Source: JAIPEK01 sp041685935 (GTDB lineage Bacteria; Desulfobacterota; Desulfobacteria; Desulfobacterales; Desulfobacteraceae). Taken from it: 23,144 bases of DNA. Below the pieces are notes generated by a model. It was not told where the DNA came from. It ran no database searches and was given only the letters and a program-made list of their open reading frames with translations. Location: NCBI GenBank assembly GCA_041685935.1, contig JAWLES010000020.1:1-23144 (forward strand), read 5' to 3'. A program made the translations under genes and the position numbers. Shown here piece by piece: positions 14,705 to 22,921 of this stretch. How positions within the stretch are numbered: position 1 is the first letter of the stretch; every line of letters starts with the position of its first letter.

Positions 14705-16468
14705 ATGAGAATACTTGTAGTGGGAGGCGGCGGCAGAGAACACGCCCTGGTATGGAAAATATCCCAGAGCCCTGTTGTGGAAAAAATATATTGTGCACCC
14801 GGCAACGCAGGGACCCGTGACTATGCCGAATCGGTTCCCATCGGTGCGGAAGATGTGAACGCCCTTGCCGGGTTCGCGGAAAAAGAAAAAATCGACCTCA
14901 CCGTAGTGGGCCCGGAAGCACCGCTTGTGAACGGTATCAGCGACACATTCACAGCCAGGGGCCTCAAGGTTTTCGGACCAGATAAAAAAGGGGCCATGCT
15001 GGAAGGCAGCAAACGTTTTGCCAAGGAGCACATGAACCGGTACGGTATTCCCACTGCCAGAGGTGAAGCATTCACTGACCTTAAAGCGGCCGAAGAATAC
15101 ATCAACACACTGGAGGCCCCGGTAGTGGTCAAGGCAGACGGCCTGGCCGCAGGCAAGGGTGTGATCCTATGTGACACCCTGGAAGAGGCCCGCAGGGCTG
15201 TGGATGAAATGATCCGCCTGAAAAGTTTCGGGAAGGCAGGGGAAACCGTTGTGATAGAGGAAACCCTCAAAGGAGAGGAGGCCTCGTTCATCGTTTTCAC
15301 CGACGGGAAAACCGTTTTGCCGCTTCCCGAATCCCAGGACCACAAACGGATTTTCGACAATGACCAGGGACCGAATACCGGGGGCATGGGAGCGTATTCC
15401 CCCGCCCCGGTACTGAGCGAAGCCCTGAGAAAAAAAGCGATGGATGAAGTCATGATCCCTGCGGTCAAAGGTATGGAAAGGGAAGGGTCTCCTTTCAGTG
15501 GAGTTCTATACGCAGGCCTGATGATCCGCAATGACGAAATCAAGGTCCTTGAGTTCAATGTCCGGATGGGCGATCCTGAAACCCAGCCTGTGCTCATGCG
15601 GATCAAAAACGATATCGTGCCCCTGATGACGGCCTGTGCCGACGGAACCCTGGATGCCCATGATATCGAGATCGATCACAGAGCAGCCATGTGCGTGGTG
15701 ATTTCAGCCGGAGGATATCCAGGGAATTATGAAAAAGGCCTGCCGATCTACGGGCTTGACCGGGCTGCCGCAATTGAAGACACTGTAGTTTTTCATGCCG
15801 GGACAGCCCTTCAGGACGGCAGGGTGGTCACCAACGGAGGCAGGGTGCTTGGAGTGACAAGCCTCGGGGAAACCATTGCAGATGCACAAAAAAAGGCGTA
15901 CCTTGCATGCTCGAAAATTGAATTTAAGGACCATTTCTACAGAAAAGACATCGGAGCCAAAGCAATGAAAAAAGATACAACCGCACCTGAAGTCGGTGTT
16001 GTCATGGGCAGTGATTCAGACATGCCGGTGATGGAAGAGACATTGAAAATGCTGAAAAAATTCGATATCCCCTACGAAGTCACTGTGGCATCAGCCCACC
16101 GGACACCGGAAAAGGCCGGAAGGTTTGCATCTTCGGCAAGGGACAGGGGGGTTAAAGTCATAATCGCCGGTGCGGGCCATGCAGCCCACCTTGCAGGTGT
16201 AATCGCGGCCCACACCACCCTGCCCGTACTCGGGGTTCCCATAGACTCATCAGCACTGTCAGGCATGGACTCACTTCTGTCCACAGTACAGATGCCGCCC
16301 GGGGTTCCGGTGGCCACAATGGCCGTGGGAAAACCCGGTGCCGTAAATGCCGGCATTTTCGCAGCCCAGATCATAGGGGTCTGTGATATGGAAACCGCGG
16401 AGAAACTTGCGGGATATAAAGCCGAAATGGCGGAAAAGGTGGAAAAGAAGGCTGCAGCACTTGGCTGA
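14705..16468 (+). CDS. purD-purE: PurD::PurE fusion: phosphoribosylamine-glycine ligase + N5-CAIR mutase
   Basis: A 587-residue single open frame. Residues 1-420 are PurD (GAR synthetase): GGGGREHALVW at 7-17, ADGLAAGKGV (144-153), the DNDQGPNTGGMGAYSPAP stretch (218-235) and metal-binding EFNVRMGDPETQP (283-295). The PurD part ends in the usual FYRKDIG and is followed directly, after AKA, by Met421 of a complete class I PurE: MGSDSDM (434-440), catalytic-His motif SAHRTP (463-468), AGAGHAAHL, and SGMDSLLSTVQMPPGVPVAT. The two activities are non-consecutive steps of purine synthesis (steps 2 and 6). A GGAG sits eight bases before the Met421 codon (15965), so PurE may also be made alone. Start ATG has AAGGA six bases upstream in the end of ddl. 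No PurK is nearby. Confidence 0.93.
   Translation: MRILVVGGGGREHALVWKISQSPVVEKIYCAPGNAGTRDYAESVPIGAEDVNALAGFAEKEKIDLTVVGPEAPLVNGISDTFTARGLKVFGPDKKGAMLEGSKRFAKEHMNRYGIPTARGEAFTDLKAAEEYINTLEAPVVVKADGLAAGKGVILCDTLEEARRAVDEMIRLKSFGKAGETVVIEETLKGEEASFIVFTDGKTVLPLPESQDHKRIFDNDQGPNTGGMGAYSPAPVLSEALRKKAMDEVMIPAVKGMEREGSPFSGVLYAGLMIRNDEIKVLEFNVRMGDPETQPVLMRIKNDIVPLMTACADGTLDAHDIEIDHRAAMCVVISAGGYPGNYEKGLPIYGLDRAAAIEDTVVFHAGTALQDGRVVTNGGRVLGVTSLGETIADAQKKAYLACSKIEFKDHFYRKDIGAKAMKKDTTAPEVGVVMGSDSDMPVMEETLKMLKKFDIPYEVTVASAHRTPEKAGRFASSARDRGVKVIIAGAGHAAHLAGVIAAHTTLPVLGVPIDSSALSGMDSLLSTVQMPPGVPVATMAVGKPGAVNAGIFAAQIIGVCDMETAEKLAGYKAEMAEKVEKKAAALG
15953..15967 (+). promoter_or_regulatory. Internal ribosome-binding site before PurE moiety
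   Basis: GGAG at 15953-15956 lies eight bases ahead of ATG 15965, exactly where a free-standing PurE would begin. No stop codon separates the PurD part. It looks like the remnant of, or a still-active, separate purE start, so both fused and free PurE could be made from one message. Confidence 0.5.
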
Positions 16469-17111
16469 CAAGTCACACGTTCTCAGGGTTCATCCGGAGA
16501 ACCCTGAGAAAAAAATTATCAACAGGGCGGCAGAGAGCATAGAAAAGGGCGGAACCGTGATATTCCCCGCCCAGTACCTTTACGGCATGGCAGCGGATGC
16601 ATTCAGTGAAGAGTCTGTAAGGCGGATATTCGCAATCAAGAAGCGGCCCCTTCAAAAGCCGCTTTTGGTGCTGATTAAAAATTTTAAACAGCTGGAAACC
16701 CTTACAGCCGGTATCCCGGAGGCCGGGGGAAAACTCATGCAGGCTTTCTGGCCCGGCAATGTTACAATCATCTTCACAGCCTCTGACCTTGTGCCCGGAC
16801 TGGTTACCGCAGGCAGCGGCAGAATCGGCATCCGAATGCCTCTGCACCCGGTGGCCCGGGCGCTTGTGGAACGGCTGGACTCCCCTGTCACAGGGACCAG
16901 CGCCAATGTATCAGAAAAACCGGGGTGTGACAGTGTGGAAAATCTGGACCCGGCTGTCCTTGAAAACACTGACCTTGTACTTGATGCGGGCCGATTGAAA
17001 TCCGGCATAGGCTCCACTCTTGTGGATGTAACCTCCGAGCCCGCCCGGATCGTGCGGCAGGGGGAGATACCTGCCGAAGATATCTTCAGTATTATTGCAC
17101 AAGGGTATTGA
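16461..17111 (+). CDS. TsaC/Sua5/YrdC-family protein (L-threonylcarbamoyladenylate synthase-like)
   Basis: About 216 residues of a single YrdC-fold domain. TsaC makes threonylcarbamoyl-AMP from Thr, bicarbonate and ATP for the t6A37 modification of ANN-decoding tRNAs. Visible are RIFAIKKRPLQKPLLVLI (55-72; the basic KxR-type motif), FWPGNVTIIF (96-105), GIRMPLHP (123-130), TGTSANVS (144-151) and GSTLVDVTSEPARIVRQGEI (184-203). The first motif, usually PTETVYGLG, reads PAQYLYGMA here, so Thr and Glu are replaced; this could be a clade variant or a YciO-like relative. No ATG precedes the conserved LRVHPENP, so I start at TTG 16461, with AGAAGG nine bases upstream and an eight-base overlap with the purDE stop. 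The frame stays open to GTG 16383 but that part shadows PurE. It is last in the operon before tRNA-Leu. Confidence 0.82.
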   Translation: MADKSHVLRVHPENPEKKIINRAAESIEKGGTVIFPAQYLYGMAADAFSEESVRRIFAIKKRPLQKPLLVLIKNFKQLETLTAGIPEAGGKLMQAFWPGNVTIIFTASDLVPGLVTAGSGRIGIRMPLHPVARALVERLDSPVTGTSANVSEKPGCDSVENLDPAVLENTDLVLDAGRLKSGIGSTLVDVTSEPARIVRQGEIPAEDIFSIIAQGY

Positions 17112-17145
17112 CAACAGCACATTTTTGCCCTAAAAGTGTGATAAT
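17108..17145 (+). promoter_or_regulatory. Candidate tRNA-Leu promoter
   Basis: A perfect TTGACA (17108-17113) overlaps the TGA stop of the tsaC-like gene. Seventeen bases on is TAAAAG (17131-17136, four of six matches), and a better box, TGTGATAAT (17138-17145, extended -10 type), lies further on but would start transcription right at the tRNA. Either may be used. Confidence 0.4.
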
Positions 17146-17151
17146 TTTCAA

Positions 17152-17239
17152 GCCGGAGTGGCGGAAACGGTAGACGCAGAGGACTCAAAATCCTCCGGGC
17201 CCTGTGCCCTTGTCGGTTCAAGTCCGACCTCCGGTACCA
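17152..17239 (+). tRNA. tRNA-Leu (anticodon CAA), CCA encoded
   Basis: A complete class II tRNA cloverleaf. The acceptor stem pairs GCCGGAG (17152-17158) with CTCCGGT (17229-17235; one G-U pair), followed by discriminator A and an encoded CCA (17237-17239). The anticodon stem GAGGA/TCCTC encloses loop CTCAAAA with anticodon CAA at 17186-17188. A long variable arm (about 17196-17211, GGGC/GCCC pairing) marks it as Leu. The T arm is GTCGG-TTCAAGT-CCGAC (17212-17228). It reads UUG codons. Confidence 0.96.
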
Positions 17240-17465
17240 GTAAAATAAGAAGGCTTCAGCGCTTTTACCCGAAACCCCTTCCTTACCCGGAACCTTATCA
17301 AGATAGCATCCGGTTTCGATACGAATGCCCCTGATATGAATATATCCGAATATAATTTTTTTCTGTTGCGTCATGATTAAAAACATGTAAATATCTGGTG
17401 GTCGCCGGGACAAAGACAAAGCCCCGAGTGACCACTAATGAATATGACCAAAAGAATGAGGACGT
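17240..17465. other. 226-base intergenic/leader region without a gene
   Basis: No protein gene is supported here; only very short frames exist. An AT-rich stretch at about 17334-17390 (ATATATCC..TATAATTTTTTT) could hold the promoter for the glutamate dehydrogenase, but I could not place a well-spaced pair of boxes. A structured element follows at 17398-17435. A repeat of the tRNA 3' end that would mark an integration site was not seen in the window. Confidence 0.6.
17398..17435 (+). promoter_or_regulatory. Two-part hairpin in the leader of the NAD-GDH gene
   Basis: GTGGTC (17398-17403) pairs with GACCAC (17430-17435), and inside it CGGG (17406-17409) pairs with CCCG (17423-17426) around an A-rich loop; a small internal loop (GC against AGT) separates them. 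It ends 30 bases before the GDH ATG (17466), whose ribosome-binding site GAGGA is at 17458-17462. There is no T-run, so it is not a plain terminator. It may be an mRNA stabiliser, an operator-like dyad, or a leader regulatory structure. Confidence 0.5.
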
Positions 17466-20400
17466 ATGGATACTCAACAGAACGGTTACGCGCTGGTTTC
17501 AAAAGGTTCGGATATCATCGGAAAAGCTGAGAGTGTTGAACTCGATCCCAGGGTCCTTTACGAAGTTGTGATAGACATCGCTTCTGAAGGCCTTATTACT
17601 GCAAACTGCATCAACATGGCAGCAGGAATCCTTCTTCATGATCTCGGACTGCCCAATTACTTTTTCAAAAACATCAGCCAGGGATCACTGAAACACATCC
17701 TGGAATCCATTGCCACAAGCATCAAACTGCAGGACGGAAAAGTTATCCTATACGGCCGCGTGGCCCACGTGGATTTCGACCTGTCCGACGGAAGCGACGT
17801 GCAGCAGCGGGTGCGGATCGCCACCGCAGAAACCAGGGACAGCATGGAAAAGATCCTGGAGGCGCTGATAGCAGGGCACCGGCGCGAGTATTACTACAGC
17901 CCGGAAAACAGGTACTACACATACATCATACGTCCCGAAACCGTAAACGACTACCCGAAAGAGGATTTCGCCGACTCCAGGTTCCTGTTCAACCTGGCCG
18001 GGGACTTCACCACCACTCCGGAACCTACACGGCAGCGGTATGAAAGGTTTCTGCTGGATTCGGAGAAATCAGTTTATCCTCTCATCGAAGTATTCAACCT
18101 CCCTGAAACCGGCGAGACCCGGCTTATGTTCAACAGCGATTTCGCATCTCCGCAGCTTCCAATTCTGCGAAAACTCATGGAGGATCACGGGCTCACGCTG
18201 ATACGGGCATACTGGGAACCTTACCTGAAATCCACCTCAAATGTTCCCTCGTCCATCTGTTCTTTGTACGTAAAGGGCGAGCTCACCAGGAACAGGGAGC
18301 TTAACCTGACCCGTGATCTTTGCAATTTTCTTTCCTGGGGCGTGAACAGCATTAAGAACCTTTATACAGAAGGTAAACTCTCTTTCAACCAGATGCTGTT
18401 TGCAGGCAATGCAGTGGATTTCACAAACATGTTCATTTTCAAGGAGAGTGAAAACATAACCGACAGGGAAATCATGGAGAGCCTTTCCAGCCGTGACCAC
18501 AAAGAGGCATTCGCCAACCGGCTGCATGATTCCAACAAATCCACGTATCTTTACAAAACCATACTTGAGACGGTTGAAAATCACCCCGATCTCATTGAAT
18601 TTCTGTACAGCCTGTTTGAAAAAAAATTCGACCCGGCGGCAACCGTGAGGCTGGACAAAGAGATGCTTGATAAAAAGCGCGAGGAATTCAACAAAATCAT
18701 ATCAGCCCGGTTCATTGATTTCAAAATCGGATACGACATTTTCAACTTTATGTTCAAAATTGTCTCCTGCACCCTGAAAACCAATTTTTACAAGGATCAG
18801 AAGCGATCATTCGCATTCCGGTTCGACGACAGAATTCTTGACCCTCTGGTGTACAGCGGCCACGTTTACGGACTCTTTTTCATCAACGGCCATTATGCCT
18901 GCGGCACGCACCTGAGAGCCGACGACATCGCAAGGGGCGGCCTGCGCATGATCCGGGTTTCCGAGACCAACCACATGGCTGAACTGGAAAACGCCGTCCT
19001 TCTAAACTACGCACTCGGGCCGCGCGCCCAGCGTCTCAAACACAAAGACATATGCGAGAGCGGATCAAAAGGGGTGGTGGTTCCGCACTCCATTTACGCA
19101 GGCTACACCAGCCAGGCACTGTTTGACTATACCGAAGGGATCATGGATCTCATGATGCCGGATGATACCATTCTCGACTACTACGGCAACGGCAGGCCGG
19201 AAATGATCTTCTTCGGCCCTGACGAGGGAACCGCGCCCCTAATGGATGCTGTGGCTTTCCGGGCAAAAGAGAGGGGGTATGCTCACTGGCGCACCATTAC
19301 AACCGGCAAAAGCTTCGGCATTCCCCACGATACATACGGTCTTTTGAAGAACGGAGACCTGTTCGGCCTGTTCGACAAGGGGGAGGAAGGAACAGAGCTT
19401 GCCGTGAACGGCAGAACAGTCACCGTTTCCACGGATATGGACCTGATCCATGACGAGATCGGAGGATCTGTGGAAATCAGCGGCATGACCACCACCAGCG
19501 TCATGGGCTGTTTTAGAACGCTGATTTCCCATTACGGCGCAAAAGAGCAGGATTTGAACCTGATGATGACGGGCGGGCCGGACGGCGACCTGGGAGCCAA
19601 TGAAATCCAGTGTTACAAGGGAAACATCTGCCTTGTCATAGACGGCGGATCAATCCTTTTCGATCCTGACGGGCTGGATAAAAAAGAGCTTATGAAAATC
19701 GCTTTCATGCGCCATTCCGATCCCAGGGCCGACTCCCTCGCCTTTAATACCGAAAAGCTGGGTGAACGAGGATTCATGGTGCCGCTCAAATCCGGGAACG
19801 TTCAGCTTCCCGACGGGACCGTGGCGGAAGACGGTGCCATGTTCCACAGGACCTTTTTAACTGATCCGGCAAACCGCAGATTCATTGAACAGGCGAATAT
19901 CAGGGCGTTCATCCCCTGCGGCGGATTCAAGGATACCATCAATCACAGGAACGCCGAGCTTTTCACAGACCTCTTCAAGGAGCTTGAATTCATAGTGGAA
20001 GGGGCCAACGTTTTTTTTGACGACACATCCAGACGTCACATAGCCGGCTCCACCAGGATCAAGCAGATCAAGGACTCAACCGCAAACAAGGGCGGCGTAT
20101 TCTCGAGCTCTGTTTCAGAGGTCCTCACCGCTTTTCTTCTCGGTGACGATTATGAGCCGAAACTTCTCCATGACATTGAAACCCGCTGGGCAATGATCCG
20201 GGATATCATGACACTTGTTGACAAATACTCCCGGGCTGAAACCGACATGCTGATCAGAATCCATGAAGCAAATCCGGAAACACAGCTTTTTGACCTTTCC
20301 GAAAAGACGAGCGAACAGATTTTTTCCCTGCAGAACACCCTGGTGAAAAACATGGAAAAAATTCTCAAGGACACGGACCTTGTAAAACAGGTCCTGACCC

Positions 20401-20615
20401 ACTATATTCCCCCGGTACTGATCAGGCAGCTCGGGATCGATTCCATAATGGAAACGCTGAACCAGCCTGAACTGGCAGCATACAGGGACGCTATTATTAC
20501 CAAGAAGCTTGCTTCCATGGCGTTCTACCGGTTCGGTCTCGGCTGGGACGAATATCTGGATATGCTGAAGAAGGATTTTTCAGGAGCGCTTCACAAAATC
20601 ATGGAGGGTGCCTGA
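17466..20615 (+). CDS. Large NAD-specific glutamate dehydrogenase (GDH2-type, about 115 kDa)
   Basis: A 1049-residue enzyme that oxidises glutamate to 2-oxoglutarate and ammonia with NAD+. The length matches the 115-kDa class (fungal GDH2 type) rather than the 50-kDa hexameric or 180-kDa bacterial class. The N-terminal 450 residues are a long regulatory-type extension. The catalytic core begins near 480: ARGGLRMIRV (about 488), ELENAVLLNYALGP, the Lys-bearing KHKDICESGSKGVVV (about 523-538), FFGPDEGTAPLMD, TTGKSFGIPHDTYG, the dinucleotide-binding TGGPDGDLGANEIQ (about 700-713), and the C-terminal EFIVEGANVFFDD (about 839-851) with NKGGVFSSS (about 876). It has its own leader and stands alone. 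In an anaerobe it would feed amino acid fermentation or nitrogen balance. Confidence 0.93.
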   Translation: MDTQQNGYALVSKGSDIIGKAESVELDPRVLYEVVIDIASEGLITANCINMAAGILLHDLGLPNYFFKNISQGSLKHILESIATSIKLQDGKVILYGRVAHVDFDLSDGSDVQQRVRIATAETRDSMEKILEALIAGHRREYYYSPENRYYTYIIRPETVNDYPKEDFADSRFLFNLAGDFTTTPEPTRQRYERFLLDSEKSVYPLIEVFNLPETGETRLMFNSDFASPQLPILRKLMEDHGLTLIRAYWEPYLKSTSNVPSSICSLYVKGELTRNRELNLTRDLCNFLSWGVNSIKNLYTEGKLSFNQMLFAGNAVDFTNMFIFKESENITDREIMESLSSRDHKEAFANRLHDSNKSTYLYKTILETVENHPDLIEFLYSLFEKKFDPAATVRLDKEMLDKKREEFNKIISARFIDFKIGYDIFNFMFKIVSCTLKTNFYKDQKRSFAFRFDDRILDPLVYSGHVYGLFFINGHYACGTHLRADDIARGGLRMIRVSETNHMAELENAVLLNYALGPRAQRLKHKDICESGSKGVVVPHSIYAGYTSQALFDYTEGIMDLMMPDDTILDYYGNGRPEMIFFGPDEGTAPLMDAVAFRAKERGYAHWRTITTGKSFGIPHDTYGLLKNGDLFGLFDKGEEGTELAVNGRTVTVSTDMDLIHDEIGGSVEISGMTTTSVMGCFRTLISHYGAKEQDLNLMMTGGPDGDLGANEIQCYKGNICLVIDGGSILFDPDGLDKKELMKIAFMRHSDPRADSLAFNTEKLGERGFMVPLKSGNVQLPDGTVAEDGAMFHRTFLTDPANRRFIEQANIRAFIPCGGFKDTINHRNAELFTDLFKELEFIVEGANVFFDDTSRRHIAGSTRIKQIKDSTANKGGVFSSSVSEVLTAFLLGDDYEPKLLHDIETRWAMIRDIMTLVDKYSRAETDMLIRIHEANPETQLFDLSEKTSEQIFSLQNTLVKNMEKILKDTDLVKQVLTHYIPPVLIRQLGIDSIMETLNQPELAAYRDAIITKKLASMAFYRFGLGWDEYLDMLKKDFSGALHKIMEGA

Positions 20616-20625
20616 TTCTTTATTT

Positions 20626-20647
20626 TCCGTTTACGGAGACTTTTTTT
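20626..20647 (+). terminator. Weak intrinsic terminator after GDH
   Basis: TCCG (20626-20629) and CGGA (20634-20637) form a short stem with a TTTA loop, followed after three bases by a run of seven T (20641-20647). The stem is short, so the terminator is weak. It serves the plus strand only; on the minus strand there is no T-run on the proper side. Confidence 0.4.
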
Positions 20648-22836
20648 CAAGCTGCATGATCCAGAACCCGACGGACGGTATCCGCCAGCTCCTTTTTTAT
20701 GAACGGCTTTAGTATATATCCGTCTATACCGAGCTGCCTGATGGTCTCGTCAGTGATCCGGTCACTGAAACCGGTACAGATGATAACCGGTATATCCGGG
20801 GTCAGCTCCTTGATCCTGCCTGCCAGCTTGATACCGTTCATTTCCGGCATTGACAGATCTGAAAGCACCAGATCGAAACGATCCGGCCTCTGTTCGAATA
20901 CTTTAAACGCGTCCTTACTGGATGTTGTCTTGGTAACCGTGTATCCCAGGCGTTCAAGCTGAAGGCCGGCGATATCCGCCACCGGCTGTTCATCATCCAC
21001 AAGAAGAATGTGTTCTCTTCCTTCAGGCACATCCGCCGCCTCATCTTGGCCCTGATCAGACATTTCAGCTTCATTAACAGCCGCAACCGGCAGGTAGACA
21101 TGAAATTCCGTGCCCTCCCCGGGTTCGGTGTACACATTGATGTCCCCTTTCATGCCCTTGACAATCCCGTGGACCACGGAAAGGCCGAGACCCGTACCCT
21201 TGCCTTCCCCTTTGGTGGTAAAATACGGGTCGAATATTTTATCAACAACATCCTTTTCAATTCCCGGACCTGTATCGCTCACGGAAAGGCAGGCGTAAGC
21301 TCCGGCCCCGAGTTCAAGAAGGCCGGAATACGAATTATCCAGTTCAACCTGCCTGAGAGCCACCTTGATGTTTCCCCCGCTCTCCTCCATGGCCTGGAAT
21401 GAATTGGTGACAAGGTTCATCAGAATCTGGTGGATTCCTGTGGGGCTTGCCCTGACCATGCCGCACTCGGGATCAACATACTGATCGATCCTGATGGTCC
21501 TGGGAATGGAGGATCGCAAAAGCTTAAGGCACTCCTTGACCACAAGCTGGAGCTTTAGGGGGTGGTATTGCCCTTTGTGATCCTGTTCAGCCCGGCTGAA
21601 GGTAAGAATCTGCTGGATCAGCTCCCTTGCCCTGAACGCAGCGCCCATTATTTCATCCAGGCTTTCCCTCGCGACTGTATCCTCCTTGGAAAGATCCGCC
21701 TTGAGAAGATCCGCATGTCCGATCAGGGGAAAGAGAATATTGTTGAAATCATGGGCGATCCCGCCTGCAAGCGTGCCGACCGATTCCATCTTCTGGGCCT
21801 GCTGAAGGCGTTTTTCAATTTCCATCTTATCGGTTATATCCACGATAATGGAATACAGATACGTCTGCCGGTTCATCCTGACCGGGCTGCAGTAAACCTG
21901 GACGTCCCTGATCTGGCCGTCAGCCAGTCTGTGTTTGAAATAGAAAGAGGTTTTCCGCAGTTGTAACGCACTCTCCATCTCCTTTTTGATCTCTTCCTTA
22001 TCTATGACGTTGATATCCGACATATGGAGATTGATCATCCTGTTGTACGGGTATCCGTAATACTCGCATGCAAAATCGCTTGCATCGAGTATACACCCGT
22101 CAGCCGGATCAATGAGGAGCATCGGAATCTTTGTATCATAAAACAGGCTCTTGAATCTGGCCTCACTCTCTTTTATGGACTTTTCAGTATCATGGTTCTT
22201 TTCGATATTGTGCAAAAGAGCGTCGATTTCCATTTTTTCCCGTGTCTCGCTGAAATAGATTTCAGGCGGGATATAGTAGATATTCCGGTCATACAGCCTT
22301 TCATTGTATATCAGTCCGGGATGCGCCTGTATGGCGGCCTTGATTATATGTGAAGGGTATCTGTTTTTATCGTAGATGCAAAGGGAGGTGAAGGGATAAT
22401 GGGGAAACAGGTCCTGGTTGATAATATTTTCGTAATAAATCATATTGTCCCCGGACACATCGTTCTCCATGGCAAAACTTGCCTCGCCCGCCGCCCGGAG
22501 CCCTTTGAATCCCGAAGAAACCGCTTTCCGTGTCTCCTCCTGCCAGATTCCCATGGTCCGGTCCGGATCAAACCCGCCGTTTGCAGAATATGAGGAAGTC
22601 ACATCCAGAAGGGTCAGCCTGCCCCGGTCAATATTTTCCTGAGCCGCCAGTCCCTTTTCTTCAAAATCAGCCACTATGGAATCATGGTCATACGCTTCCG
22701 TGGCCATGACACACTTTTCACCCTTCTCAAGCCCCTGCCGGATAAACCTGAACACAACATTCCGGTAGTGAATCATATCATCGTATATCAGGCAGTAATG
22801 GGACTGGGGCTCTGAATGTCCAAAAAATCGGGTCAT
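20647..22836 (-). CDS. MEDS-PAS hybrid sensor histidine kinase with C-terminal receiver
   Basis: A 729-residue soluble kinase. Residues about 10-190 match the MEDS domain named for DcmR-type sensors of methanogens and methylotrophs (HYCLIYDDMIHYRNVVFRFI, KCVMATEAYD, the PFTSLCIYDKNRYP end). A PAS domain follows (about 221-340; SEARFKSLFYDTKIPMLLID, ending YSIIVDITDKMEIEKRLQQ), then HisKA with the phospho-accepting His362 (GGIAHDFNN), HATPase (NLVTNSFQAM, DTGPGIE, FDPYFTT, GKGTGLGLS), and a receiver domain (about 608-729) with Asp660 (LVLSDLSMPEMNG) and Lys710. I start at ATG 22836, with CGGGG upstream; 34 further codons of open frame lead into a small repeat and have no ATG. There is no membrane segment and no output domain. 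The ligand is unknown. Confidence 0.92.
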   Translation of the reverse strand: MTRFFGHSEPQSHYCLIYDDMIHYRNVVFRFIRQGLEKGEKCVMATEAYDHDSIVADFEEKGLAAQENIDRGRLTLLDVTSSYSANGGFDPDRTMGIWQEETRKAVSSGFKGLRAAGEASFAMENDVSGDNMIYYENIINQDLFPHYPFTSLCIYDKNRYPSHIIKAAIQAHPGLIYNERLYDRNIYYIPPEIYFSETREKMEIDALLHNIEKNHDTEKSIKESEARFKSLFYDTKIPMLLIDPADGCILDASDFACEYYGYPYNRMINLHMSDINVIDKEEIKKEMESALQLRKTSFYFKHRLADGQIRDVQVYCSPVRMNRQTYLYSIIVDITDKMEIEKRLQQAQKMESVGTLAGGIAHDFNNILFPLIGHADLLKADLSKEDTVARESLDEIMGAAFRARELIQQILTFSRAEQDHKGQYHPLKLQLVVKECLKLLRSSIPRTIRIDQYVDPECGMVRASPTGIHQILMNLVTNSFQAMEESGGNIKVALRQVELDNSYSGLLELGAGAYACLSVSDTGPGIEKDVVDKIFDPYFTTKGEGKGTGLGLSVVHGIVKGMKGDINVYTEPGEGTEFHVYLPVAAVNEAEMSDQGQDEAADVPEGREHILLVDDEQPVADIAGLQLERLGYTVTKTTSSKDAFKVFEQRPDRFDLVLSDLSMPEMNGIKLAGRIKELTPDIPVIICTGFSDRITDETIRQLGIDGYILKPFIKKELADTVRRVLDHAA

Positions 22837-22921
22837 GCTGTTTACCCCGGAAAAATAAAATTTCGTATGCCGGACCGCAAGTTCCCCGGAACGGAAAAGG
22901 GGCCGGTAAGGCACGCAATCG

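Noticed and set aside
16383..16460. Longer N-terminus for the TsaC-like protein from GTG 16383
   Set aside because: Those codons translate the end of PurE in another frame and are basic, without family similarity; TTG 16461 fits the domain start.
17336..17380. Tiny ATG frame in the GDH leader as a leader peptide
   Set aside because: It has no ribosome-binding site and no biased codon run, so attenuation by a leader peptide is not supported.
16652..17419. Minus-strand 255-codon frame spanning the tsaC-like gene and the tRNA
   Set aside because: It runs antisense through tRNA-Leu and gives the well-known spurious SDLNRQ-type translation of a tRNA gene.
17152..17465. tRNA-Leu as an occupied integration site for a mobile element
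   Set aside because: No integrase gene and no repeated copy of the tRNA 3' end were seen downstream; the flanking genes are ordinary chromosomal genes.
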